Part shown: positions 33,060 to 43,218 of the stretch, one piece after another
Layout: every line of letters begins with the position of its first letter
Position numbering within the stretch: the first letter of the stretch is position 1
Assembly: GCA_947069175.1 (NCBI GenBank)
Contig: CAMTDV010000013.1
Span: forward strand, 29,019,857-29,083,856
Direction: 5' to 3'
Source of the DNA: Scalesia atractyloides
Lineage: Eukaryota > Streptophyta > Magnoliopsida > Asterales > Asteraceae
Length of the DNA: 64,000 nucleotides
Made by a program: the position numbers and the translations under genes
The notes under the pieces: generated by a model
The model's input: the letters and a program-made list of their open reading frames with translations, nothing else
Database searches by the model: none
What the model was told of the DNA's origin: nothing

Positions 33060-35955
33060 GGTTTAGAAAATTTCTTGCTTTTGCAATGTTTCCCGTATGT
33101 CCTAAATCACCACAGTGAAAACAGTGTTTTTGACTTGATCTTTTCTTCCTGGGTGCTGAGTGTGAAGATGATGTATGTGATGAGAAGCTGGAGCATCTTG
33201 AGGAATTTGAGATGTAACGTGGCTTGAATCTTTGGCTTTCTTCAGTTTCTTATCAGGATGATGTTTATCTTCAATGTCGACTTCACTGTGCTCACTGTCT
33301 GATGAGGAGTTTGATTCTTGACTTTCATCTGACCTTTCTCCATCACTTTCTGAAGTTGTTGTGCTTGAATCTTCAGTGAAATCTTTATCAGTCTCTGATG
33401 TACCTGCATCTGATGGAACAAATTCTGGAATTTCTCTGTAAGGAATTTTCCAAAACTGTTTTTCTTTAACTCTGGCACAAATACAGGAGATTCAAGCATA
33501 ACATTTTCAACAGTAAGAACAAAGTTTAGTTCATGACCCTCAACCTTAGCAAGCCCTTGGTTGTGAGCCTTAAGTGTAGGCACATGGCCATTACAGTCAT
33601 CCCGAATATTCAATTTAAGAATAAGGCCGTTACAATCATCCATCCTAGATAAACTATTACAGTTATCTCGAATAGAAATTTTGTTCGTTTATCACAATTC
33701 TAGGCGAACCAGTTAACAGTTGAATAATTGTCGCCTGAATAGCCTATTCCTATTTTCATCCCTCCACAATCATCTTTCCCATCGCACACATCTTCCTTAC
33801 TCTCGCACAGATCTGCATTACTTTCAGAAAGGTTAGTGTTGTTTTCGGATTTATAAAAAATACTTTGATCCAAAAGATCATTTTTTATTGATTAAGTCGT
33901 TTTTAGGATGAGGAGATGGCATAGGAACATAATTTTTGCTTGTGCGGAGGAGGAAATAATTTTCTTTCGTTTCCGAATTTATCTTTATATCCAATTCATC
34001 CTTTATGAATGTTGGTCTTGGCAGTTTACAATATCAACCAGTGCTTTTTGACTAATTTTACATTTATCAATAATGATTTGTAACTTATTGTTTTCGTTTT
34101 GAGATTTTTCTAGTTTTTCGGTCAAATCATTTATGATAAAATTTTTTCTGAAAACAAATTCTTTTAAGGTCTGCATTTCAGCTATGGTTGAATTCAACTT
34201 TCGCTGATATGCAGCCTCATTTTCTTTTAATTCTTGATTTATTTTCAAAACTTTTTCTTTTTCTTTAATTATATCACGGTTGAGTAATTTGTAGTGTGCC
34301 ACGACGTTCAAACACGGTTTGGAGCACAGCTTTGCTTTAAATTCATATGGAATGTGTTTACCAAATCCTTATCCTTGGCTTCTGATTTCATGGCGGTAGT
34401 GGATGTTCCAAACGCTTCATTCTTGCTGGTACTGATGACTTCTTGAACAGCAGGCTTCGACTCATTCATTTTAGCTTTCTGTTGTCTCTTCTCTGAGGCA
34501 GGAGAGATGATGCTTTTCAAACCAGTGTCATCTTTTGGAATCTTGGAGGTTTGTTTTTCAACACCATTTGAAGCAGACGTGGCAGAGACAGTGGTGATGT
34601 TTGCCATGAGGGCTTGTTTACTTCTCCTTTTGCCTCAGCTATCTCCTCCGACCAGTCATAATCCTCCACAACTAAAGCCTTAGGATTATTGTCAGCAGCG
34701 TTGTCATTTCCCTCAATGGCAATCGGCCTCCTTGTCTGGTTGATTCGGGAAAATTCTCGTTCTTCAGCAACGGACACTCTCTTTTGAAATGGCCCAAGTT
34801 TTTGCAGTTATAACACCTGAGCTTGGACTTATCAAATCCAGCCTTTCCAAGAGCCAACCTCTTTCCCATTTTATGTTGGAATTTCTTCAGCCGTAGAGTG
34901 ATCATTGCCATCTGCCACTTCAGATCCATCTCCTCCATGCCGTCTGGATCTACTTGATACAGTCCTCAGCTGTGAGGAAATCTCTCTTCAACTCTCCTGA
35001 CATGAGCGCCTCATAGTTGCTTAATAAAGTATTAAAAAGAGCTACATGTTCTGTGGAAATTTTAAGTGCTTGAGTGTCGCTGGCCACGTGGTCTTCTCGA
35101 AGGATGACGAGGCCTTCACAGAGTTCGCGGAAGCATTTGAATAGGATTCGACAACACTTTGGGAATTTAATCCACATGAGGTGACAGGAACAAGAAATGC
35201 CATATTCTTGAGGACCAAGGTTGCAGCAGCTTGCTGAGACGTCTTCTGAGAATATCCAGTTTGATTCATCTCTTGTTTGACAATGTCTATTTCAAGGCTT
35301 TTAAGGTGTTAATCAATTTTGAGAGTGTGACTGGAGTTGTGCTGGTGAGGAAAGTTCTCTTAATCATCATGCATTGAAGACTCCACTCTTTTGGTAGAGA
35401 ATCTAGCAGCTTCTTGATTGATGCATAATTTGCAACTGGGTTTCCCACTTTCTTCATCTTGGTCAACACCCCCAGAAATCGACATATGTGGTCGGACAAG
35501 CTTTCGCCACGAATACTTCCAAACATATCATATTCTTTCTGCACCATGTCTCGTTTGTTCTCCAGAGTTCCTCATTACCTTCATAATGGTCGATTAGAGC
35601 CAACCACATTTCATGTGCCGAGGTGTATTCTTCAAACAGGTTGTTATCATCCTTCGACAGAGCCATAGTAAGAGCAGCGTGAGCCCTCCGGTCACGTTGA
35701 ATGAGCGTCATGTCTTCATCTGTAAACGTTGAAGGATCTTCATTGATAGTACGGATGTCGTCACGTATTATCATAGGAACATGCGGGCCCACAGTGACTG
35801 ACATCCATTGAGTATAATCGGTATACTCAAAAAAAGATTTGATCCTGTTTTTCCAACTGCTGAAATCTTCCGAACCTTTCAACTTTGGTGGCCTTGTAGC
35901 AGTTCCAGTTTCAAGTTCGGCTTGGGCAACCGGATTGAGTTTGATTTAGAGACAT
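33060..35955 (-). pseudogene. E6 gag
   Basis: A long SIRE-type gag. The proposed start is ATG 35955. A frameshift follows at once, then from 35882 the conserved N-terminal segment FSSWKNRIKSFFEYTD and, further on, LLDSLPKEWSLQCMMIK near 35400. A canonical CCHC knuckle lies near 34830 (CYNCKNLGHFKREC). A long charged coiled-coil region (34003-34311) follows, and a second, partly decayed knuckle lies near 33110 (CFHCGDLGHTG). It ends before the KQVWVPKAS word near 32920. At least five frame breaks. Confidence 0.85.
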
Positions 35956-36566
35956 GATGGATGATCGGTGATTAAATACGCTGGGTTTTGTTGAATCAGA
36001 CAACTATTACGCTGCAAAGAGAAGACAATTACGCTGATGAGGATCGGCGACTTTGTCCTGCAAAATGCTAAATCCGCTGGATAATCGAAAACAAGCAAAG
36101 GTTAGTTAATTATGCTGAACACCGTGAAAATCGCTTGAGATTTGTATCACTGATTTCGAAGTCGCCTTCGATTAATTTCGCTGAAATTCTGCAAATCAGC
36201 TGATTTAAGACCACCGTATTTGTTAAATACGTAAAATTCAAGTTAATTACGCTAGCTTCATAAATAATTACACCAACTTCAAATATATCTATGCTAGCTT
36301 CAACATTAAATACGTCCAGAAGGGTTTTGTACGAACAAAAACCCTCTAATCACCCAAAAAACGACCAAAAATTCAAGTTTCTTTGCAGCTAAATGACTAA
36401 AATGTTTACCAAACCACTGATTAACAACAACCCAAAGATTAAACGCACCAGATCAAGCCATTTTAAACCCAAAAATTTGAAAAAAACCATAAAACTTTGA
36501 AAACTTTTGTAAAACCTTCAAAACTTGAAAAATTTTAACAAAAACTAAAACAATCAAGAGCACAAA
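35956..36566 (-). other. E6 5' leader
   Basis: Untranslated region between PBS and gag. It has repeated AATACGCTG/ATTACGCTG words (about 35975-36300) like those around the 3' promoter-like unit. I see no gene. Confidence 0.6.
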
Positions 36567-36579
36567 GGCTCTGATACCA
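36567..36579 (-). other. primer binding site of E6 (initiator tRNA-Met type)
   Basis: Minus strand TGGTATCAGAGCC, 3 nt inside the LTR end ACTCACA. Confidence 0.92.
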
Positions 36580-36582
36580 AAT

Positions 36583-36978
36583 TGTGAGTCCCAAAACGTA
36601 TTCGGATCATAGTGGTTGATTGTTATCACCCAAACAACTATAGTATTAGTTGTTTGAATGTGCAAATAATAAGAAAACCAAGCAAAGAAGATGAAGAATC
36701 TTGAATGGATCAAACAACTAGTGTTGCATATGAAATCCCAATAACATGTAATCAATAACGGCACCTGGATAATCGGATGTAAGCACAATAGAAAAAATCA
36801 CAACACAAGAGAATCACCAAAATCTGTCCAAGAAACTTGGACATACATTCATTGAACATAGTATTTATACAGACTAATCACCCAGCGTATTTATTAAATA
36901 CGCTGGGTAATTAAATATGCCGCGTACATATGAGTTTCACAATATTGCACATTTGACCCTTTTGATTGTCTAACTATT
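36583..36978 (-). repeat. 5' LTR of E6, outer end truncated
   Basis: Near-identical to 24239-24691 over about 396 bp but lacks the outer 50-60 bp (no TGTTAGAAC). It has a TATA box at 36862-36869 and palindromes at 36825-36843 and 36881-36907. Its right edge passes directly into an LRR exon, so a deletion removed the LTR start and any target duplication. Confidence 0.88.
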
Positions 36979-37528
36979 CGATTGCAAAAACTAGTTACAC
37001 TGTAAGTTATTATGCAATAGTTAAGTAAATATCCTTTCCAGAATTTTCTGTTAGGCAGACTGTATTTCATGCACTATTTACTCTCTTTGGCAGAGATTTA
37101 AGCTTCAACAATTTAAACGGTTCACTTCCACAAACATTGATGAACATGAGTTCTCTAGTTTCTTTGTAAGTTATTACAATATCTGATAAATGCTGCTGTT
37201 TCTCTTATAGGAAGTTTTTTTTATTTGTTGTAATTTTTATACTATTTTATAAACGTAGTTGTTAATCGTTTTAATGTGGTCAGGTTTCTTAGAAACAATA
37301 GCTTGACTGGTTCTCTTCTTCCTGACAAAAGTGAAAATCTTCAGAACATGTAAGTTGATTACAACTACTTGAACCTTAATCAATTATTAGTATTTCTTAA
37401 GATTTCATTCTCATGGTGTTTTTGAATTTTTATCGCTTCAGAGATTTGTCTTACAATCATCTGTCAGGATCTTTTCCTCGATGGGTGATTCCATCATGGG
37501 CAATGGCTAATCTGCAATTGTATGTTTA
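36979..37528 (+). pseudogene. LRR receptor-kinase gene fragment (four LRR exons)
   Basis: A host gene piece with intact splice signals. The exon ends are: a partial exon to 37001 (LQKLVTL, then gtaag), 37094-37165 (72 nt), 37284-37349 (66 nt) and 37442-37519 (78 nt, then gtatgt). All internal exons are multiples of three, all introns have the same phase, and each exon encodes about one leucine-rich repeat: LSFNNLNGSLPQTL, NNSLTGSL, LSYNHLSGSFPRWV. One LRR per exon is the pattern of plant LRR receptor kinases. From memory the final words recall LRR subfamily VIII, which has a malectin domain and kinase downstream. The rest of the gene is absent, with E6 on the left and E7 on the right. Confidence 0.8.
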
Positions 37529-39530
37529 CTTCCCGAGGGGAATCGTAGAGAACTTATTGGGTAAAGTCGATAGATTTGTCTTCCCGTAGATTTCGTCATC
37601 CTCGATATGGAGGCCGACGAGAAGATACCCATCATCTTAGGTCGCCCATTCTTGCGCACCGCGAAAGTGCTCATTGATGTTCATGATAGGAAAATCACCC
37701 TTCGCGTCGAGGACGAGAACGTCACGTTCGAAATCGCAAGGTCGATGCAACACCCGAGCGGTGGCGACAGCGATAGTGGCCCTTGTCACTCTGTATACTT
37801 TCTGAATTCATTCATGTCATGCGTTGATCACTGTTTAGACTATATTAGCGGAGCCGACCTAGTGAATGAGAGTTTAGTAGCTGAGGAGAGTGATAGTGAG
37901 GATATAGGGGACGATTTCCTAGAGGTTCCCGAGACCTTAGAGTTCTGTGAGGTGAGTGTAGCTAGCGAGAGTACAGCATTATCGACACCGGCAGCCGTAG
38001 AGCTTAAGGTCCTCCCGTCTCACTTAGAATACGCATTCTTAGGTGACAATCCGGGCTTACCCGTGATCATTTCTTCGAAATTGTCAATGGAGGAGAAGGA
38101 GCGTTTAATCGAGGTCCTAAAGTCTAATAAGGAGGCCATCGCATGGAAATTGTCTGATATCAAGGGGATTAGCCCTACCTGTTGTACACATATGATCCTC
38201 ATGGAGGACGTCTTTAAGCTAGTAGTGCAGCCACAACGCCGTCTGAACCCGAATATGCAAGAAGTTGTGAAGAACGAGGTGCTTAAGCTGATGGAAGCTG
38301 GTCTCATCTATCCGATCTTCGATTCCGCATGGGTAAGCCCCACTCAGGTTGTTCCCAAGAAGGCGGGAATGACAGTGGTCATGAACGAAAAGAAGGAGCT
38401 TATCCCATCGCGAACATTCACGGGCTGGCGGGTGTGCATAGATTATCGTAAATTAAACGACGCCACCCGCAAGGACCATTTCTCGCTCCCGTTTATCGAC
38501 CAGATGTTGGAGCGACCGCAGGACAGCAATTTTATTGCTTTCTTGACGGGTTCTCAGGTTACTTTCATCCCGATTGCTCTCGAGGATCAAGAAAAGACAA
38601 CCTTCACATGCCCCTGGTACCTACACGTATCGCCACATGCCGTTTGGGTTATGTAATGCTCCGGCTACTTTCCAGCGATGCATGGTCGCTATCTCTCAGG
38701 ACATGATCGAGACCTCGATGGAGGTTTTCACGGACGATTTTTCTGTCTATGGAAACACTTTCGATCAATGTCTTACTCACTTGGATGCGATGATGAAACG
38801 GTGTGTCGAGACGAGACTGATGCTCAACTGGGAGAAATGTCACTTTATGGTGACAGAGGGCATAGTGCTATGGCATAAGATCTTGCGGGTAGGTATAGAG
38901 GTCGATCGGGCGAAAATAGATACTATCAGCAGACTCCCTCCACCGACTAGTGTCAAGTCTATCCGTAGCTTTCTCGGTCATGCGGGCTTCTACAGACGGT
39001 TTATTAGAGATTTCTCGAAGATCACTCGCCCCATGACTCGACTCCTCGAAAAAGATGTACCCTTCGTCTTCGATGACGACTGCTTGAAAGCTTTCACGAT
39101 CCTTAAGGAGAAACTGGTGAGTGCTCCTATCCTCGTCTCAACTGACTGGAGCTTGCCCTTCGAGCCCATGTGTGATGCGAGCGACTATGCTGTGGGTGTC
39201 GTTTTGGGTCAGCGACGCGATAAACATTTCCATCCTATTTACTACGTTAGTAAAACCCTTAATGACGCTCAGGAGAACTACACCACTACAGAAAAGGAGC
39301 TTTTAGCAGTGGTATTCGCATTTGACAAAATCCGCTCCTACCTTGTCCTGTCCAAAACCATCGTCTTTACGGACCATGCGGTGCTGCGCTTCCTTTTCTA
39401 AAAGAAGGATGCAAAGCCTCGTCTCATTCGGTGGATTCTCTTACTTTCCGAGTTCGACATAGAGATTAGAGATAAGAAGGGAGCATAGAATGTGGTCGCT
39501 GACCATCTATCCCGATTAGAGGATCCTAGT
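37529..39530 (+). pseudogene. E7 protease end, RT and RNase H (Athila)
   Basis: The end of protease (IPIILGRPFLRTAKVLIDV, about 37625), then RT. RT boxes visible are WRVCIDYRKLNDATRKDHF, the region of the first catalytic Asp near 38555, and the VFTDDFSVYG box near 38735. The first catalytic Asp lies in a short out-of-frame stretch that reads FLTGSQ instead of the usual FLDG, so small deletions have broken RT. A further frameshift lies near 38615. RNase H has the CDASDYAVG box and YTTTEKELLAVVFAFDK, then a stop at 39399. The segment ends NVVADHLSRLED at about 39520. The 5' side is truncated at the LRR fragment. Confidence 0.9.
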
Positions 39531-40915
39531 AGAGAAGAAATTAGGGAAGAAGAGATCGGTGATAGATTTCCCCACGAGTCAGTTGAGTTTGTGGCAGCGG
39601 AGAAGGAGGGAATGCCGTGGTTTTCCGACTTCACGAATTATCTCGCGAATGGAGTGGTACTGAAGGGGACGACGACGCAGCAGAAGAAGAAATTCTTCCG
39701 CGATGTCAGGCGTTACATCTGGGATGACCCGTTTCTATTTCGAGTATGGGAAGACAGAATTCTGAGGCTCTGCATTAGTAGAGAAGACGGGGCGGAGATT
39801 TTGAGGCACGTGCACGAGGGACTGGCCGGAGGTCATCATGGTCCGCACGTCACCGCACAGAAGGTTTTCCATTGCGGTTTTTATTGGCCATCAGTAGTGA
39901 AAGACGCCCTAGAGTTTGTTAAGACGTGTGATCGTTGCCAGCACACCGGCAACATCTCATCCAAGGACGAGATGCCCCAACATCCGATCGTGGATTTCTT
40001 GAAGTTTTCGATGTATGGGGGATTGACTTCATGGGACCGTTTCCCGTCTCTAGCGGGAGGTACATCCTTGTGGCTATTGACTACGTTTCCAAGTGGGTTG
40101 AAGCTCAAGCTTTACCCACAAATGATGCCCGAGTGGTGGTGAGATTCTTGAAGAAGCTGTTCACCCGTTTTGGTACCCCACGAGCTATTATTGGTGACCG
40201 TGGCACGCACTTCTGCAATGCCGTCATGGAAAAGCCATTGGCGCGCTACGGTGTCACTCACCGCCTCTCCACCGCTTATCAACCTCAGACGAGCGGCCAA
40301 GTGGAGAATGCGAACACGGGTGGTAAAACGGATCCTCGAGAAGACGGTAGGCAAAAGTCGGAAGGACTGGTCCGACAAGTTAGATGATGCTTTATGGGCG
40401 TTTCGCACCGCCTATAAGACACCGCTAGGCACCACGCCCTTCATGATCGTTTATGGTAAAGCCTGCCATCTCCCGGTCGAACTTGAGCATAGGGCACTGT
40501 GGGCCTTGAAAACCGTGAATTTGGACCTTACTAAAGCTACCAAGAGACGCTACTTTCATATTCACGAGTTGGAGGCATTGCGGGAGTGGCGTATGAGCGT
40601 TCATGGAGCATTAAGGAGAAAACCAAGGCGCTGCACGACAGGAGATTGAAGAGTGTGAAAGAGTTTCAAATCTGCGACAGAGTGCTCTTATATAACTCGC
40701 GATTGAAACTATTTGCGGGCAAACTGAAGTCAAAATGGCCCGGCCCGTATGTGGTCAATGAGGTATTCCCGTATGGAACTATCGAGCTGAAAGATGAAGC
40801 TGACGGAGGGACGTGGAAGGTCAACGGGCATCGCTTGAAACACTATTTAGGAGGACCACTAGATCCCACCAAGACGGAGGAAACTCCTCTCGAAGTTTCA
40901 CCTCATACCGCGTAG
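39531..40915 (+). pseudogene. E7 integrase (Athila)
   Basis: The zinc-binding H-H-C-C region is visible near 39800-39940 (HVHEGLAGGHHG, CDRCQ). The catalytic triad follows: DFMGPF near 40030, GDRGTHF near 40195 and QVENAN near 40305. Three frameshifts lie near 40000, 40310 and 40600. The C-terminal part has DRVLLYNSRLKLFAGKLKSK and GHRLKHYLGG, which are typical ends of Athila integrase. It stops at 40913. Confidence 0.9.
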
Positions 40916-41211
40916 GTTCTTGGGTTTCGGCTCAAGTGTACAGTATGTACGTTTTGGTAGTTAATTGCATTTCGTGTTTTTGTTTTATTCATGTTCTCGT
41001 ATTTTGTGTGTTTATGTGTAGGTCGGTTTAGCGGTTTTTGCAGGTCATATCACGCACCATTGATGGAAAGCGGGAAATTGCAGGTACGTTTTGTTAAATC
41101 CGGTTATGAGGGGGTGGTTCACTAAGTATAATAGACAAAATGAAGTTTTCAAAAAAAATTCGAAGGCATGAAACCTGGAAAATTTAAGAAACTTTCTATG
41201 AAAACGGCCTT

Positions 41212-41334
41212 CTCACGGGGCGCGAGAGGCATGAGCCTCCTCGGTCGCGACCCGCGGGAGGCCAATAAACTCCGGAACCACCACTCTCTCGTGGGGCGCG
41301 AGATACTTAGAGGACTCTCTCGCGGCCCGCGATA
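41212..41334 (+). repeat. GC-rich palindrome cluster (E7 internal)
   Basis: Four words near 41212, 41243, 41286 and 41316, for example CTCTCGTGGGGCGCGAGA and CTCTCGCGGCCCGCGAT. It parallels the four-word cluster of the E7 LTR at 56391-56520. Confidence 0.75.
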
Positions 41335-41954
41335 GACCCTAACTGCAACTTTTAAAAACCCTAGCCTCCATTTTATTCCCCATTTCATCCATTTCTTCTC
41401 CACTTTCATTACGGCTTCTTCCCCATTTATCACCAAAAATCGCCATTTTTCACCTACATTCACTAAAATCTTCCATCTTTTCTTCACCACATCAACCTTC
41501 ATCCATTTTTAAGTGATTACCTCTGTTTTTCCCCTTTCAAACATGCTTTTTACTGGTGTTTCAACTTTTCAATTATTTGTCCACAAGTACCTACAGATCT
41601 GCACCAAGGTATGGTTTTTGCAACTTTTATGCTTACATTTTCATCATATATCTAGTTGTTGCATTTATTTTGGTGTTTGGTACCATGACAGTTGCATGTT
41701 CAGTTAATTTGCGGGTTGGGATAAACTTGGTTTGATTTGAGTTTTGATGGTTATGGTGCTACTTGCTGTGGGTAGATTAAGTATATGCAGGGTATTTCTT
41801 GGCGGGTTTGGTGAGGTCCAACATTGAGTGTGGGGATGCGGGTTGGTTAACATTGAGATTAAACATCAGATTTTTAAGATAGACAACCCGTTAGTTCTGC
41901 TATGTTCAAACTGTTTTTATCTTTAGATTTACACTCAATGTGGGCTCTTGTTCG

Positions 41955-41999
41955 GCACATCGGTTTAATTGAGGACAATTTAAGTGCCGGAAGGGGGTA
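41955..41999 (+). repeat. polypurine-like hairpin unit (E7 internal)
   Basis: AATTGAGGACAATTTAAGTG with arms AATTG/CAATT, then GGAAGGGGG. It is similar in plan to 4111-4153 and 55200-55240. Confidence 0.5.
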
Positions 42000-42271
42000 G
42001 TTGTATGATTTTTTATATGTTTTCGGGGGGTTACTAACATTTGGATAGTCATGCATATAGGACTCGGTCTCGCCCGTAATAAATCTCCATTCGGGCGAGA
42101 TTCGATTTTTATTAATTAATAATGTTACACACTGCTAAAATGTATCTAAAATTATATGGTAAATTGTTATCTTTTTCAGACCATGACCGCGAATGAAATG
42201 CTATACGGTCATTTTTTTTATGTGGTTTCCTTTTTCTTATGTCATACTTGTCTTACTTGTGCTTTATGCAG

Positions 42272-43218
42272 ATGTCTGGAGAGGGAAGTTCGAGCTGGGC
42301 TGGATGGAAGAAGAGAGGGCCAACACCTCGCCAGAGAGGTGACCCTGCTAATGCACCACAGCAGTCTTCATACTTTGGCCGACGCAGAACCAGATACAGG
42401 GGGGACGGTGTTCCCCATGGGCAGAGTATGAGAATAGTGGACAGTCCCCTTCTGCAGTTTGATCTAGACTCCCACGAGTGGGAACGACTTTCTAACCTGG
42501 TCATTTGTGAGCTGCTACCCTATAGGAGGATCGATTGGGATTTGATTGACAATTTGGGTCAAAGGGGTAGGATTGAACAGTTGTTGGGTGACAAGTTCTG
42601 AAGGGTGTTGGACTGCGGAGCTAGACAATACAAAGAGATCACCTACGAGTTTCACTTTAAGTTCGAATACCAGCAGGGTAAATTCAACGAGAGTGATGTT
42701 GTCTCGTTTGCCTTGGGAGGAAAGTTTTTGAGATGACGATTCCACAGTTTGCGGTGGCCTCACAAATATACTTGGAAGAGGAGGTTCAGGCACCGGACTT
42801 CGCCACTTGCCTTCAGGGGGTCTTCAAAAGGAGGCACGCCCATAGTGTTCAGACGGAGGAGCTCGCCAGGTTTTGGGGTACAATATCTTCTGCTCCATAT
42901 TCAAACAACATGGTGGCAAGTGATATTACTGATCTGGTTTACCGGTTTCTCCACAAGATTCTTGCGGCTACACTAGTTGGAAGAGGGCAGGGGGACAACA
43001 AAGTAAACAAGGTAAGTTTGTTCTGTCTGATGTGTATGGTGGAGGGACGGCCGGCAAACCTGGCCAAGATATTTGCATGGTCGATGAAGCGACTGTGGAG
43101 GGGGGCCCGGTGCAAGAGTGTATTGCGGGCCCTTGATTACGTGCTTAGCCGAGAGCTTAGGGGTGTTCGACAGATATCCCCAAGACAGATTGAGAGAAGG
43201 CCCCGCCCCCTGCGTCAT
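42272..43218 (+). pseudogene. E7 3' ORF, part 1 (ATHILA ORF1-like)
   Basis: Starts at ATG 42272 (MSGEGSSSWAG), with a basic N-terminus, then LLQFDLDSHEWERLSNL. A stop at about 42599 is followed in another frame by ALGGKVFEMTIPQFAVAS and HKILAATLVGRGQGDNKVN, then LMCMVEGRPANLA. These features match what I remember of the ATHILA ORF1 family of plant transposons, which sits 3' of pol. The ORF is interrupted at 43218 by E8 and resumes at 54322. No membrane segment is convincing. Confidence 0.75.
43214..43218. repeat. target site duplication of E8, left
   Basis: GTCAT directly before the LTR. It is repeated at 54317-54321. Confidence 0.92.

Larger units (their letters stand above)
40916..42271 (+). 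promoter_or_regulatory. E7 inter-ORF region with promoter-like unit
   Basis: No coding sequence. Four GC-rich palindromic words cluster at 41212-41334. They are followed by a TATA-poor stretch TTTTAAAAACCC and a pyrimidine-rich leader (41355-41520). A plausible splice donor AAG/GTATGG lies at 41609, and an acceptor TTGTGCTTTATGCAG ends at 42271, one base before the ATG of the 3' ORF. The predicted intron is 663 nt. A polypurine-like hairpin unit is near 41955-41999. Interpretation as a separate transcription unit is inference. Confidence 0.5.
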
